From Methylobacterium gossipiicola (lineage in GTDB: Bacteria; Pseudomonadota; Alphaproteobacteria; Rhizobiales; Beijerinckiaceae): a stretch of 64,000 nt of DNA. Within the stretch, counting starts at the first letter, position 1. Each line of letters opens with the position of its first letter. Below are positions 34,800 to 43,372 of the stretch, piece after piece. The stretch lies in contig NZ_FOPM01000010.1 in NCBI RefSeq assembly GCF_900113485.1, positions 62,001 through 126,000 of the forward strand, given 5' to 3'. The position numbers and the translations under genes are program-made. A model generated the notes under the pieces. The model was not told where the DNA came from and ran no database searches. It saw only the letters and a program-made list of their open reading frames with translations.

Positions 34800-36166
34800 C
34801 AGCCGTAGGTCGCCGCCGTGCGCACGCTGCCCGGCTCGACCACGTTCATGCCGGCATCGACATACTCGTTGAGCTTGTTGCGCAACGTCCGGATCGAGAT
34901 GCCGAGGATCTTGGCGGCATGCGTCCGGTTGCCGAGACAATGGTCGAGGGTGTCGAGGATGAGTTCGCACTCCACCTGTGCCACCGTCTGCCCGACGAGA
35001 CCACGGGTGGTCGCCTCCGCGACCCGCACGGCGCGCTCGGCCGGACCCGCCGCGATCTCGCCGATGCTCTCGCCCTCGGGCGTCAGGATCGCCTCCGGGC
35101 CGATTTCCGGCCCCGACGCGAGCAGCACGGCCCGGTGAAGGGTGTTCTCGAGTTCGCGCACGTTGCCGCGCCACGGATTGGCGGAGACGAGGGCCTGCGC
35201 CTCTCGACTCAGGGGACGGGCGGGCAGACCGTTCACCTCGGCGTATTTCCGGGCGAAGTGGCCGGCGAGTTCGAGGATGTCGGACGGGCGCTCGCGCAGC
35301 GGCGGCAATTTCAGGTGGACGACGTTGAGGCGGTAGTACAGATCCTCGCGGAACGTACCCTTGCGGACCTCGTCCAGGAGGTTGCGGTTCGAGGTCGCGA
35401 GGACGCGGATATCCACCTTGACGGGGGCGGAGCCGCCGACCCGGTCGATCACCCGCTCCTGAAGGGCGCGCAGCAGCTTCGATTGCAGCCGCACGTCCAT
35501 CTCGGAGATTTCGTCGAGGAGGAGCGTGCCGCCGCTGGCTTCCTCGAAGCGACCGATCCGCCGCGCGACGGCGCCGGTGAAGGCCCCTTTCTCGTGGCCG
35601 AACAGCTCGGATTCGAGGAGGGCTTCAGGGATCGCCGCGCAGTTGACGCTCACGAACGGCTTAGCCGTCCGGTTCGACTTGCTGTGGACGTGGCGCGCCA
35701 GCACTTCCTTACCGGTGCCGCTCTCGCCGGTGATGAGCACGGAGGCTTCGGAGCGCGCGATCTGCTCGGCCATCCGGACCACCCGCTCCATGGAGGCATC
35801 GCGCCAGACGAAGGCGCGGCCATCCTCGGAAACCGCCTGCAATACGGCCGCGATGAGCTCGGGGTCCGGCGGCAGGGGAATGTACTCACGGGCACCCGCT
35901 TGAATCGCCGCCACCGCGGCCCGCGCGTCCGTGGTGATGCCGCAGGCGATAACGGGGGTGCGGATGCGTTCATCGGTGAGCGCCGTCACAAGGTCACGGA
36001 TCGGCAGGCCAACATCGATCATAATGAGGTCGGCGCCCTTGGCGCGCAGCACCGCCAGGCCCTGCGCCAGGTTCTCGGCGTTCGTGACCGCCGCGCCCCG
36101 GTTCATGGCGATCCGGGAGGCGGTCACGAGTTCGCCGTTGAGACGACCGATGATGAGAAGCCGCAT
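34799..36166 (-). CDS. flbD: Sigma-54-dependent flagellar regulator FlbD
   Basis: FlbD activates sigma-54 promoters of late flagellar genes. The 455-residue protein has a degenerate receiver domain (1-115): Asp51 is present (MIDVGLP) but the acidic pair after the first strand is missing (LLIIGRLNG). The AAA+ domain (about 130-360) has Walker A GESGTGKE, the sigma-54-contacting GAFTGA loop, Walker B GGTLLLDEI and the R-finger region FREDLYYRLNV. A Fis-type helix-turn-helix (THAAKILGISIRTLRNKL) is near the C-terminus. Its place at the end of fliF-fliG-fliH-fliN-flbD matches Caulobacter exactly. Confidence 0.93.
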   Translation of the reverse strand: MRLLIIGRLNGELVTASRIAMNRGAAVTNAENLAQGLAVLRAKGADLIMIDVGLPIRDLVTALTDERIRTPVIACGITTDARAAVAAIQAGAREYIPLPPDPELIAAVLQAVSEDGRAFVWRDASMERVVRMAEQIARSEASVLITGESGTGKEVLARHVHSKSNRTAKPFVSVNCAAIPEALLESELFGHEKGAFTGAVARRIGRFEEASGGTLLLDEISEMDVRLQSKLLRALQERVIDRVGGSAPVKVDIRVLATSNRNLLDEVRKGTFREDLYYRLNVVHLKLPPLRERPSDILELAGHFARKYAEVNGLPARPLSREAQALVSANPWRGNVRELENTLHRAVLLASGPEIGPEAILTPEGESIGEIAAGPAERAVRVAEATTRGLVGQTVAQVECELILDTLDHCLGNRTHAAKILGISIRTLRNKLNEYVDAGMNVVEPGSVRTAATYG

Positions 36167-36222
36167 GACTCAAGGTCTCCGTATCGGGGGCCTCGCGCGG
36201 GCGCGCGGTGGGCCGGGGAACG

Positions 36223-36567
36223 TCAGTGGTCGTTCTTGATGATCTCGGTCATCGTCACGCCGAGACGCTCCTCGACGAGCACGACCTCGCCACGGGCGAC
36301 GAGGCGATTGTTCACGAAGATGTCGATGGCCTCGCCGACCTTGCGGTCGAGTTCGAGGACGGCGCCGGGCTGAAGCCGCAGCAGATCGCCGATGGGCATG
36401 CGCGACGAGCCGAGGACGGCCGAGACCACCACCGGCACGTCGAAGACCTGTTCGAGATCGCCGGCGCTCTTCGGGGTGGTCGGCGTCTCACGGATGGATT
36501 CGGTGCCGAGGCCGTCGAAGGAGGCATCGGTTCCGTTGAGCTGGGGCAGGGTGAAATCGTCGGACAT
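36223..36567 (-). CDS. fliN: Flagellar motor switch protein FliN
   Basis: FliN is part of the C-ring that switches rotation and engages export. The 114-residue product has a variable N-terminus, then the SpoA/FliN domain: FDVPVVVSAVLGSSRMPIGD, LLRLQPGAVLELDRKVGE, VNNRLVARGEVVLVEERLGV. It starts at 36567 and lies between the fliH-like gene and flbD. Confidence 0.95.
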   Translation of the reverse strand: MSDDFTLPQLNGTDASFDGLGTESIRETPTTPKSAGDLEQVFDVPVVVSAVLGSSRMPIGDLLRLQPGAVLELDRKVGEAIDIFVNNRLVARGEVVLVEERLGVTMTEIIKNDH

Positions 36568-36601
36568 GGTCAGGCTTTCTGCGGGTCGGTTTCTCTGAAG
36601 A

Positions 36602-37216
36602 TCAGGCGGACAGGCCGAGGGCTTCGAGCACGGCGGCTTCGATGCGGGCGCGATCGCGCACCACGCCGCCATCGGCCCATTCGATACGGGCATCGCCGAG
36701 GGCGAGGTCGGGTTCGCCCAGCACCACGAGGCGGCCCTCGAAGCCGCGCTCCCGCGCCATGCGCTTCATCAGGGCCTCGGCCTCGTCGATGAGGCTCTCG
36801 TGGACACGCACCACGAGGTGGGGCACGCCGCGCAAGTGCTGGAGAGCGGAGCGGGCGGCCTCGCCGATGGCGGTCAGCGGCAGGGCATCGAGGGCTTCTC
36901 CCGCGATGCGGCGGCCGAGGGCCACGGAAAAAACCATCGCCTGCTCCTCCCGCTCGAGGTCGCGGGCATCTAGCTGACCGAGCAGTCCGGCGGCGGCGAG
37001 GCCGAGGCGCGTGAGGGCATCGGCCATGCGCGCCTGCGTCTGCAGTTCCGCCTGGGCGCGGCCTTCCTGGACACCGCGGGCATGGGCGTCGGCCAGGGCC
37101 TCGGCCTGAGCCTGCGCCGCCGCCTGCTCCTCGGCCAGGGCCGCCTCGTCCTTGACCGGGGCGGCGGAGGGACGGGGCCGGAATTCCGTATCGAACAGGA
37201 AAGGACGGGCGCTCAA
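36602..37216 (-). CDS. fliH: Flagellar assembly protein FliH (FlbE-like)
   Basis: FliH regulates the FliI export ATPase. The 204-residue protein starts with a short N-terminal segment (MSARPFLFDTEF) followed by a long Ala/Glu/Gln-rich helix (about 22-75) and a FliH/V-ATPase E-like C-terminal domain (HLVVRVHESLIDEAEALM, ARIEWADGGVVRDRARIEA). It overlaps fliG by 4 bases (ATGA), implying coupling. Its position matches flbE/fliH in Caulobacter. Confidence 0.85.
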   Translation of the reverse strand: MSARPFLFDTEFRPRPSAAPVKDEAALAEEQAAAQAQAEALADAHARGVQEGRAQAELQTQARMADALTRLGLAAAGLLGQLDARDLEREEQAMVFSVALGRRIAGEALDALPLTAIGEAARSALQHLRGVPHLVVRVHESLIDEAEALMKRMARERGFEGRLVVLGEPDLALGDARIEWADGGVVRDRARIEAAVLEALGLSA

Positions 37217-38268
37217 TAGACCAGCTCCTCTTCGCCGCTCGCCTTGGCGATCATGATCTCGCCCTTCTCGGCCAGTTCCTTGGCGAGTTCGGTCATCTTG
37301 GACTGGGACTCGTCGACATCCTTGAGCCGGATCGGCCCGAGGCCACTCATCTCATCGGTGATGTTCTTAGCGGCGCGCGTGGACATGTTCGCCAGGAAGA
37401 AGGCCCGGACCCGGTCGTTGGCGCCCTTCAGGGCCTTGCACAGGGTCTCGGTGTCGGTCTTGCGCAGGAGGGTCTGGACGCTGCCCGGATCGAGCTTGAG
37501 CAGATCCTCGAAGGTGAACATGAGTTGGCGGATCTTCTTCGCAGACCCGCGATTGGCTTGGTCGAGGGCGGCGAGGAAGCGGCCTTCGGTCTGCCGGTCG
37601 AAGGCGTTGAACACGTCGGCCATGAGTTCGTGGGCGTCGCGGCGCGTGGTCTGCGCGATGGTCGAGACGAACTCGACGCGCAAGGTCTCTTCGATGTGCC
37701 GTAGGGCCTCCTTCTGCACCGTCTCCATGCAGAGCATCCGGTTGAGGACGTCGATGGAGAAGTCTTCGGGCAGAATCGTCAGGACTTTGGCGGCATAGTC
37801 GGAGCGCACCCGCGAGAGCACCACCGCCACGGTCTGGGGGTACTCGTTGCGCAGGAACGAGGCGAGGATTTCGGGATCGATCTGGGTCAGGCTGGCCCAG
37901 ACCCGCTTGCCCGAAGCGCCCTTGATCTCCGCCATGATCGAGGAAACCTGGTTCTGCGGGAAGATCTTCAGCAGCAGCGCCTCGGTCCGCTCGAAGTTCG
38001 ACGACAGGCCGCCCCCGGCCGAGAGACGGGCCACGAAGTCGATCATCAGCTTTTCCACGGTGTCGGCCTCGAGGGAGCCGAGTTGCACCATGGCCTGAGA
38101 GACCTTCTTGACCTCCTCCTCCTCGAGCATCTGCCAGATCGGGGCCCCCTCGGTCTCACCGAGAAGCAGGAGGAGGGCGGCGGCGCGCTGGAGGCCGCCC
38201 ATGGAACTGTAGTTCTGCTCGACGCCCGTGGGGGCGACTTCCGTCGTGAGATTCATACCTGAGGACAT
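37213..38268 (-). CDS. fliG: Flagellar motor switch protein FliG
   Basis: FliG is the C-ring protein that contacts the stator and generates torque. The 351-residue product has the N-terminal FliF-binding part (LQRAAALLLLLGE), the middle domain (FLRNEYPQTVAVVLSRV, the EHPQ-like site) and the C-terminal torque helix region (MFTFEDLLKLDPGSVQTLLR, FLANMSTRAAKNITDEM, GPIRLKDVDESQ). It lies 52 bases after fliF. Confidence 0.96.
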   Translation of the reverse strand: MSSGMNLTTEVAPTGVEQNYSSMGGLQRAAALLLLLGETEGAPIWQMLEEEEVKKVSQAMVQLGSLEADTVEKLMIDFVARLSAGGGLSSNFERTEALLLKIFPQNQVSSIMAEIKGASGKRVWASLTQIDPEILASFLRNEYPQTVAVVLSRVRSDYAAKVLTILPEDFSIDVLNRMLCMETVQKEALRHIEETLRVEFVSTIAQTTRRDAHELMADVFNAFDRQTEGRFLAALDQANRGSAKKIRQLMFTFEDLLKLDPGSVQTLLRKTDTETLCKALKGANDRVRAFFLANMSTRAAKNITDEMSGLGPIRLKDVDESQSKMTELAKELAEKGEIMIAKASGEEELVY

Positions 38269-38320
38269 GGCCTCGACTCCCTAGGACAAGAACGGTTGAG
38301 AACGGGGGTATCGACCGGTC

Positions 38321-39919
38321 TCAGGGCTCATTGATCCAGTTGCGCAGAACCTCGACGGTCTCGTTGGGGCTGGCGCGGACCATCTCGACCACCCGCTGCA
38401 CCGCTTCGCTCTGAACCTGACCGTTCATCTTGGCGAAATCGACGAGACGGGCGGCGCTCTCGCGGGGAACCAGTGCCATCGTCGGGTCTACCGCGGCGGG
38501 ACCAGTGACCAGGGAGACGGCGACGGGCTCGGTGTCGAGCATCTTGCGCAGCAGCGGGCGCACCACGGCCAGCAACACGATGAGGGTGAGCATGGCCAGC
38601 ACCGTCAGCTCGACGATGCGCATGACGTCTTCCTTGGTCTGCGGCATCAGGGACTGGAGCAGGGTCGGCTCGGCGACCTCCGGCAGGGCCGGGGACTCGG
38701 CGAACCTCAGATTGACCACCTCGACCTGATCGCCGCGCGCCTTGTCGAAGCCGATGGCCGTCCGCACCAGGGTGGTGATGCGCTCGACCTCAGCGGCCGG
38801 ACGCGGCTGGTAGGTCGGCCGTCCGTCGGCGCCCGGCACGTAGGTGCCGTCCACGAGCACCGCCACGGAGAGGCGCTTGACCCGGCCGCCTTCGGCCACC
38901 TCGGTGCGGGTCACCCGCGAGATCTCGTAGTTCGTGGTTTCTTCGTTCTTGGCCGTGGTGTCCTTCGGGGCCGGGGCGGCACCGGGCTGGTTGGCGCCCG
39001 GCAACTCGTTGCCGACGCTCACCCCACCCTCGGCGGCCGACGTGAGGGAGTTCTCGTTGCGGGTCTGGGTGGAGCGGACGACGCGGCTCTCCGGGTCGAA
39101 GCTCTCCGAGCGGCTCTCGATGCGGTTGATGTCGAGTTCGGCACTGACCTGAACGCGGGCCCGTCCGGCCCCGACGATGCCGGCGACGATCTCCTCGATC
39201 TGCGAGCGCAGGCGCCGTTCGATGCCGATCTGCTTCTCCTCCATGCCGGCGCCCTTGTCGGCTTCGGCGTCACGGGCACCATCGGCGAGCAGGCGGCCGC
39301 GTTCATCGACGATGGAGACGCGATCCGGCTTGAGGCCCTCCACCGCCGACGCGGTGAGGTGGCGGATGGCCCGGACCTGGGACGGATCGAGGTCACCCAT
39401 GAGTTTGAGGACGATGGCGGCGCTCGGCGCCTCGCGATCGCGTTCGAACAGGCGCCGCTCGGGAATGACGAGGTGGACGCGTGCCGCCTGAACCCGGCCG
39501 ATGGCCCGGATGGAGCGAGACAGCTCGCCCTCGAGGGCCCGCAGATGATTCACGTTCTGCACGAAATTCGTGGACGAGAAGGCATCGCCCTTGTCGAAGA
39601 TCTCGTAACCGACACCCGCCTGACTCGGCAGCCCCTTGCCGGCGAGATCCATGCGGAGGCGGGGCAGATCGGCGCGGGGCGCCATGATGGTCTGCCCGGC
39701 ATCACCCTTGACCTCGTACTTGATGCCACGGGCATCGAGATCGCGGATCACCGCCGCCGAATCCTGCATCGACAGGTCGGCGAACAGCACCCCCATGTCG
39801 GGTGTGGAAACCCGCAGAATCACGAAAGCGAAAAAACCAATGAGCGTCATGGTGACCGCCGCCATGGCGGTCAGCCGTGCAGGCCCAAATTTCGTCACCA
39901 GTTCCAGAACCGACTTCAC
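38321..39919 (-). CDS. fliF: Flagellar MS-ring protein FliF
   Basis: FliF forms the membrane MS-ring, the base of the flagellum. The 532-residue product has TM1 (about 20-42), periplasmic YscJ-like ring domains (AGVGYEIFDKGDAFSSTNFVQNVN is given here in parts: AGVGYEIFDKGD and TNFVQNVNHLRALEGEL), a Gly/Pro/Asn-rich spacer, and TM2 (about 430-455). The C-terminal cytoplasmic tail (VVEMVRASPNETVEVLRNWI) binds FliG. I choose the GTG at 39919 because GGAGG lies 9 bases upstream and VKSVLELVTKFGPARL is the normal start; the longer frame to 39967 is unlikely. First gene of the operon. Confidence 0.94.
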   Translation of the reverse strand: MKSVLELVTKFGPARLTAMAAVTMTLIGFFAFVILRVSTPDMGVLFADLSMQDSAAVIRDLDARGIKYEVKGDAGQTIMAPRADLPRLRMDLAGKGLPSQAGVGYEIFDKGDAFSSTNFVQNVNHLRALEGELSRSIRAIGRVQAARVHLVIPERRLFERDREAPSAAIVLKLMGDLDPSQVRAIRHLTASAVEGLKPDRVSIVDERGRLLADGARDAEADKGAGMEEKQIGIERRLRSQIEEIVAGIVGAGRARVQVSAELDINRIESRSESFDPESRVVRSTQTRNENSLTSAAEGGVSVGNELPGANQPGAAPAPKDTTAKNEETTNYEISRVTRTEVAEGGRVKRLSVAVLVDGTYVPGADGRPTYQPRPAAEVERITTLVRTAIGFDKARGDQVEVVNLRFAESPALPEVAEPTLLQSLMPQTKEDVMRIVELTVLAMLTLIVLLAVVRPLLRKMLDTEPVAVSLVTGPAAVDPTMALVPRESAARLVDFAKMNGQVQSEAVQRVVEMVRASPNETVEVLRNWINEP

Positions 39920-39992
39920 GGCGCGACGCCTCCACCCGAGCGAACGTGACGGATAGACCGTCCCCACCCGGCAAGTTTTGCCCAGAGCATGG

Positions 39993-40017
39993 TTAGCGCC
40001 CGGTTAACGGGCGTTAG
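39993..40017 (-). promoter_or_regulatory. CtrA-like sites upstream of fliF
   Basis: Three half-sites lie in a row: TTAG (39993-39996), TTAA (40004-40007, 7-base spacing) and TTAG (40014-40017, 6-base spacing). On the minus strand the first pair reads TTAA-N7-CTAA, 7 of 8 matches to the CtrA consensus. It lies 74 bases upstream of the fliF start. In Caulobacter fliF is a class II gene activated directly by CtrA. Confidence 0.5.
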
Positions 40018-40057
40018 GACCTCGTCTGAAACCGCAGGGGAAGGGCGCCGAAACGCG

Positions 40058-40092
40058 AAAAGGCCGCGCCCCGGGGTGGGGCGCGGCCTTTT
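40058..40092. terminator. Bidirectional terminator between sciP and fliF
   Basis: A perfect 15-base stem (aaaaggccgcgcccc / ggggcgcggcctttt) surrounds a 5-base loop with A- and T-tracts at either end, so it can act on both strands. It separates the sciP transcript from the fliF operon. Confidence 0.85.
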
Positions 40093-40139
40093 GGTGTGAG
40101 GTGCCGGGTGTCCGTGACGAACCCGCCGGTGCGGGCTCG

Positions 40140-40415
40140 TCAATGCCGGTAATGCTGAATCCGCGTCGTGCGCAGCCCGGCGAGGCCATGCTGGTCGATG
40201 GAGAACTGCCAGCTCAGAAACTCCTCGGTGGTGAGGGTGTAACGCTGGCAGGCTTCCTCCAAACTCAGCAATCCCCCCCGGACGGCCGCGACGACCTCGG
40301 CCTTTCGGCGGATGACCCACCGCCGGGTCGTCGTTGGCGGAAGATCTGCTATGGTTAACGGACTACCATCAGGCCCGATGACGTATTTCACTCTCGGGCG
40401 GCTCGGTTCGGTCAT
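40140..40415 (-). CDS. sciP: CtrA inhibitor SciP (DUF1153)
   Basis: SciP is a small DNA-associated protein that restrains CtrA-activated transcription in G1 phase in Caulobacter. The 91-residue product has the whole DUF1153 signature: VKYVIGPDGSPLTIADLPP, TTRRWVIRRKAEVVAAVRGG, LLSLEEACQRYTLTTEEFLSW and the C-terminal GLRTTRIQHYR. The start at 40415 gives the family length; the frame continues upstream without homology. It lies between flgD and fliF on the same strand, with a strong terminator after it. Confidence 0.93.
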   Translation of the reverse strand: MTEPSRPRVKYVIGPDGSPLTIADLPPTTTRRWVIRRKAEVVAAVRGGLLSLEEACQRYTLTTEEFLSWQFSIDQHGLAGLRTTRIQHYRH

Positions 40416-40516
40416 GATACGCTCTACAACTCGACTGACCTGTCGAATTTGGAAGCTACCCGTGCTCACTTAAAATATCTTGAAGCCAAAGAATCGCATC
40501 CGAATCATCCGGTGGC

Positions 40517-41194
40517 TTATGTGGACAACCCTGATCCGATGCTCTGGACGCTGCTGATCGGCACCCGCGCGGAATCGATGAGAAGCACGGGCGACGTGCC
40601 GCTGAGATCCACCCCGGTGACCTTGCCGGTGACCTGGGTGGCGACCGTGACAGGGGTGCCGGTGGCGTCACGGGCATCCACCTGGATGGAATAGGTCCCG
40701 TCCGGAGCGGTCATGCCTGAGGTGGAGCGCCCGTCCCACACGAAGGTCTGGGCTCCGGACGACAGGGTCTTGCTCTGGCTCACAACGACGTTGCCCTTGG
40801 CGTCCTTGATCGTGATCGTCGCCTGCGTGGCGGCCCTTGAGGGGGTCAGGGTCCAGGTCGCATCCCCACCGGCCAGATCGGCCGTCTTGCCGTCGGACGT
40901 GACGGTCTGGCCGATGAACCCCGTGGCCGAGGCCGAGCTCGAAGCCTTGGCGTTGCTCAGGATCGCGTCGAGGCGGTCGTTCGACTTCAACTGCTGCTCG
41001 ACACCGGCATACTGGACCAGCTGCTGGGTGAACTGGTTGGTGTCCATGGGATCGAGGGGGTTCTGGTTCTTGAGCTGCGTGGTCAGCAGGGTCAGGAACT
41101 GCGTGAAGTTGCCGGCGATCTCCTGGGAGGAGGTCTTGGTGGCGGAACTCGCCGAGGTCGTCGCGCCCGCAACGCTGCTGATACCGGATGACAT
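40517..41194 (-). CDS. flgD: Flagellar hook assembly scaffold FlgD
   Basis: FlgD caps the growing hook. The 225-residue protein has the conserved N-terminal region FTQFLTLLTTQLKNQNPLDPMDTNQFTQQL (in parts: FLTLLTTQLKNQNPLDPMD and TNQFTQQLVQYAGVEQQ). The central FlgD/FlaG-like beta region includes FVWDGRSTSGMTAPDGTYS, and the C-terminus carries VTGVDLSGTSPVLLID. It starts 11 bases after the fliK stop, so the two are one operon driven by the sigma-54 promoter at 43144. Confidence 0.95.
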   Translation of the reverse strand: MSSGISSVAGATTSASSATKTSSQEIAGNFTQFLTLLTTQLKNQNPLDPMDTNQFTQQLVQYAGVEQQLKSNDRLDAILSNAKASSSASATGFIGQTVTSDGKTADLAGGDATWTLTPSRAATQATITIKDAKGNVVVSQSKTLSSGAQTFVWDGRSTSGMTAPDGTYSIQVDARDATGTPVTVATQVTGKVTGVDLSGTSPVLLIDSARVPISSVQSIGSGLST

Positions 41195-41205
41195 GGTGGG
41201 GCTCC

Positions 41206-43113
41206 TCAGATTCGGATGTCGAGGCCGGTGAGGCCGGTCAGGGTACGCAGGGGAATGGCTTCGAGGGCAGCGCGGCCTTCGGCCTGATGAGAGCCGTTGG
41301 CATTGCCGGGCCGACCGTCGGGGCTGCGCCCGTCGGATCCTCGGTTCTCGGCACCCTGCCCATTGGATTGCGCGTCGCTGCGCAGGGACAGGTTGATGTT
41401 GGCCTCATTCGCGTCGAGCCCGGCCTGCGACAGGGCCTGCTGTAGGCTCGGGGCGTCCCGCTGGAGCAGGGCGAGGGTTTCGATGCGATCGACGACGAGA
41501 TGCGCCATGACGGTGCCGCGCTCCTTGTCGATGTCGAGCTTCACGTCGATGCGTCCGAGTTCGCCCGGATCGAGGCGGATTTCGAACTGGTTCGAGCCTT
41601 GGAGCGAGCGCAGGCCGATGGTCATCGGCACGGCCCCCAGGGGAACCGGCGGTGAAGCCGGCGGCGGCGTATGGGCCGCCGGGGCGGTGGGTGCCGAGGC
41701 TCCGGCCGTGGTCGTGGCGGTGGCCCCGATGTATGCGCCCGCGAGATGCGCGCTGAAGCTGTCCTGGCCCTGATGGGGCGTGACATCGGGCATAGGCAAG
41801 GCCGCGACGCTGACCGCCGGCTCCTTGCCCCCGGCCACGTCCTGCACGGCGACGGCGGGATCGGATTTTCCGGCGGATGAGGCTTCGGGGGTGGTTTCGA
41901 GGGAGGCTTGGGGGCCGGCCTGGAGCTTACCAACCGTTGCCGAGCCCGACGAAGCGGGGGCGGCCTCCTGCACGGCCGAGCCCGACCCCACACCCTTGGC
42001 AGCCTGGCCCACCCCCGCCGTCAATTGGACCGTGCCCTTCGCGGCCACGGACTGGCCCGCCGGCTTCGGTCCGGATTTGGCAGCGTCCGAAAGGACCGGC
42101 GCGGCGAGCATGGCTTGGACACCAGCGGCCGGCGGCTCGTCCTTGGGCGACTGGGCCTGGCCCGTCGCCGACACAGTCTGTCCAAGCTGCGACGCATCGG
42201 ATCCGGCTGCGTTGGACGCGCCGGCTTGCGCGAGAACGGTCGGGGCGCCGGCCAACGTCGCCGCTTCCTTGGAGAGCGAGGCGGTCGATGCGACGGTCGT
42301 CATCGAATCCTGAGAGGTCAAGGAGGTCCCGACAGCCGGCTGAGCCGAACTCGTCGCCTGGAGGGCTGAGGCCGCATCGGCTTCGTCAACGGTCGACGCG
42401 AAGAACGCGATCTGACCGGCTGCAGCCGACACCGCGCCCGACGACGAGGCGCCCTGATCCTTCGCGGCGGCCTGAGCCGCACCGCCCTGGATCTGACCGG
42501 CCGCCTCCTGCTTCGCGGAAGCCGATGCCTGACCGGGCGTCGAAGGCCCGTTGGGGACCATGGGAGGTGGGGGCGTGAGAAGACCGAGGGCGATCAACGA
42601 GACATCCGGGTCCCGCACGGACGCCTTGGACACATCGGTCTCGTCCGCCGGCTCATCGGTCCCGGACAGGCTCGCCCCCGCCTGCGCCACTTCGGCAGGC
42701 GTCGCCTCGGAGGAGGCCTGAGGTGCGGTCGGAGCGGGCGCGTCCGACCGGTCGCCCCGCGCCGCCCCCGCTGGCATACCGGTGTCGGCCGCATCGGCGC
42801 GCGCCGTAACCTTGGCGCCCGCGGCAGGGGCCTCGCCGCGGGATTGCACCGACGTCGCGGGGCGGTCACCCTTGGTTTGGTCGGTCGTGGCTTGGTTGGT
42901 CCTATCGGGCTGCGCCGCGTTATCGGGACGGTCGCGCTCGGCGCGTTGCGTCTGGCCGCGGGTGTCCCGCGCCTGCTTCGCCGCATCGGCGGGATCCGGC
43001 TTGGGATCGTCGAGGGTAAAAGCGGGACGCGAGGCGGCCTGCGCCGTGTTGCGCACGGGGGCCGGCGCTGCACGCCGCACGAAGAAATCCGTTTCGAGGA
43101 ACGCTTGTGCCAT
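41206..43113 (-). CDS. fliK: Flagellar hook-length control protein FliK
   Basis: FliK measures hook length and triggers the switch in export substrate. The 635-residue product is mostly Ala/Gly/Ser/Pro-rich and low-complexity (about 1-500). A C-terminal Flg_hook domain follows: RSLQGSNQFEIRLDPGELG, then RIDVKLDIDKERGTVMAHL and LQQALSQAGLDANEANINLSL, with the LxPxxLG motif. The start at 43113 (MAQAFLETDFF) is preferred over the longer frame to 43314 because AAGGAG lies just upstream and a sigma-54 promoter at 43144-43160 would otherwise fall inside the coding region. Confidence 0.88.
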   Translation of the reverse strand: MAQAFLETDFFVRRAAPAPVRNTAQAASRPAFTLDDPKPDPADAAKQARDTRGQTQRAERDRPDNAAQPDRTNQATTDQTKGDRPATSVQSRGEAPAAGAKVTARADAADTGMPAGAARGDRSDAPAPTAPQASSEATPAEVAQAGASLSGTDEPADETDVSKASVRDPDVSLIALGLLTPPPPMVPNGPSTPGQASASAKQEAAGQIQGGAAQAAAKDQGASSSGAVSAAAGQIAFFASTVDEADAASALQATSSAQPAVGTSLTSQDSMTTVASTASLSKEAATLAGAPTVLAQAGASNAAGSDASQLGQTVSATGQAQSPKDEPPAAGVQAMLAAPVLSDAAKSGPKPAGQSVAAKGTVQLTAGVGQAAKGVGSGSAVQEAAPASSGSATVGKLQAGPQASLETTPEASSAGKSDPAVAVQDVAGGKEPAVSVAALPMPDVTPHQGQDSFSAHLAGAYIGATATTTAGASAPTAPAAHTPPPASPPVPLGAVPMTIGLRSLQGSNQFEIRLDPGELGRIDVKLDIDKERGTVMAHLVVDRIETLALLQRDAPSLQQALSQAGLDANEANINLSLRSDAQSNGQGAENRGSDGRSPDGRPGNANGSHQAEGRAALEAIPLRTLTGLTGLDIRI

Positions 43114-43143
43114 GGGGTCCGAAGTCTCCTTGCCGAACCATGG

Positions 43144-43160
43144 AGCAAAGGCCAAGCCAA
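43144..43160 (-). promoter_or_regulatory. Sigma-54 promoter upstream of fliK-flgD
   Basis: Read on the minus strand, ttggcttggcctttgct has GG and GC at the exact 10-base spacing (GG at 43158-43157, GC at 43146-43145), with a TTGGC -24 element and a TTTGCT -12 element. The expected start of transcription, about 12 bases downstream, leaves a leader of roughly 20 bases before the fliK ATG at 43113. Confidence 0.75.
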
Positions 43161-43372
43161 GCGTGTGAACTTTCCAAACCATTGATGGAGATTGGCTTTT
43201 TTCGATCCTTTCAAAAACATTGAGGCTGAATATTCCCTCTACCCGGCAGGATCTGCCGGGCAGGGACGGCTTTGCCGGGCTCAGGTGGGACCGATCCCTG
43301 GAACTTGAGGACAAGGAACGCTATAGACTGTGGCCCAGCACCGGACCGGTCCGGTCGGCGAACCCTGGCGCG

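Noticed and set aside
39971..39986. Sigma-54-like sequence (minus-strand tgggcaaaacttgcc) before fliF
   Set aside because: The GG to GC spacing is 9 or fewer, not the required 10 bases; a CtrA-type promoter is better supported.
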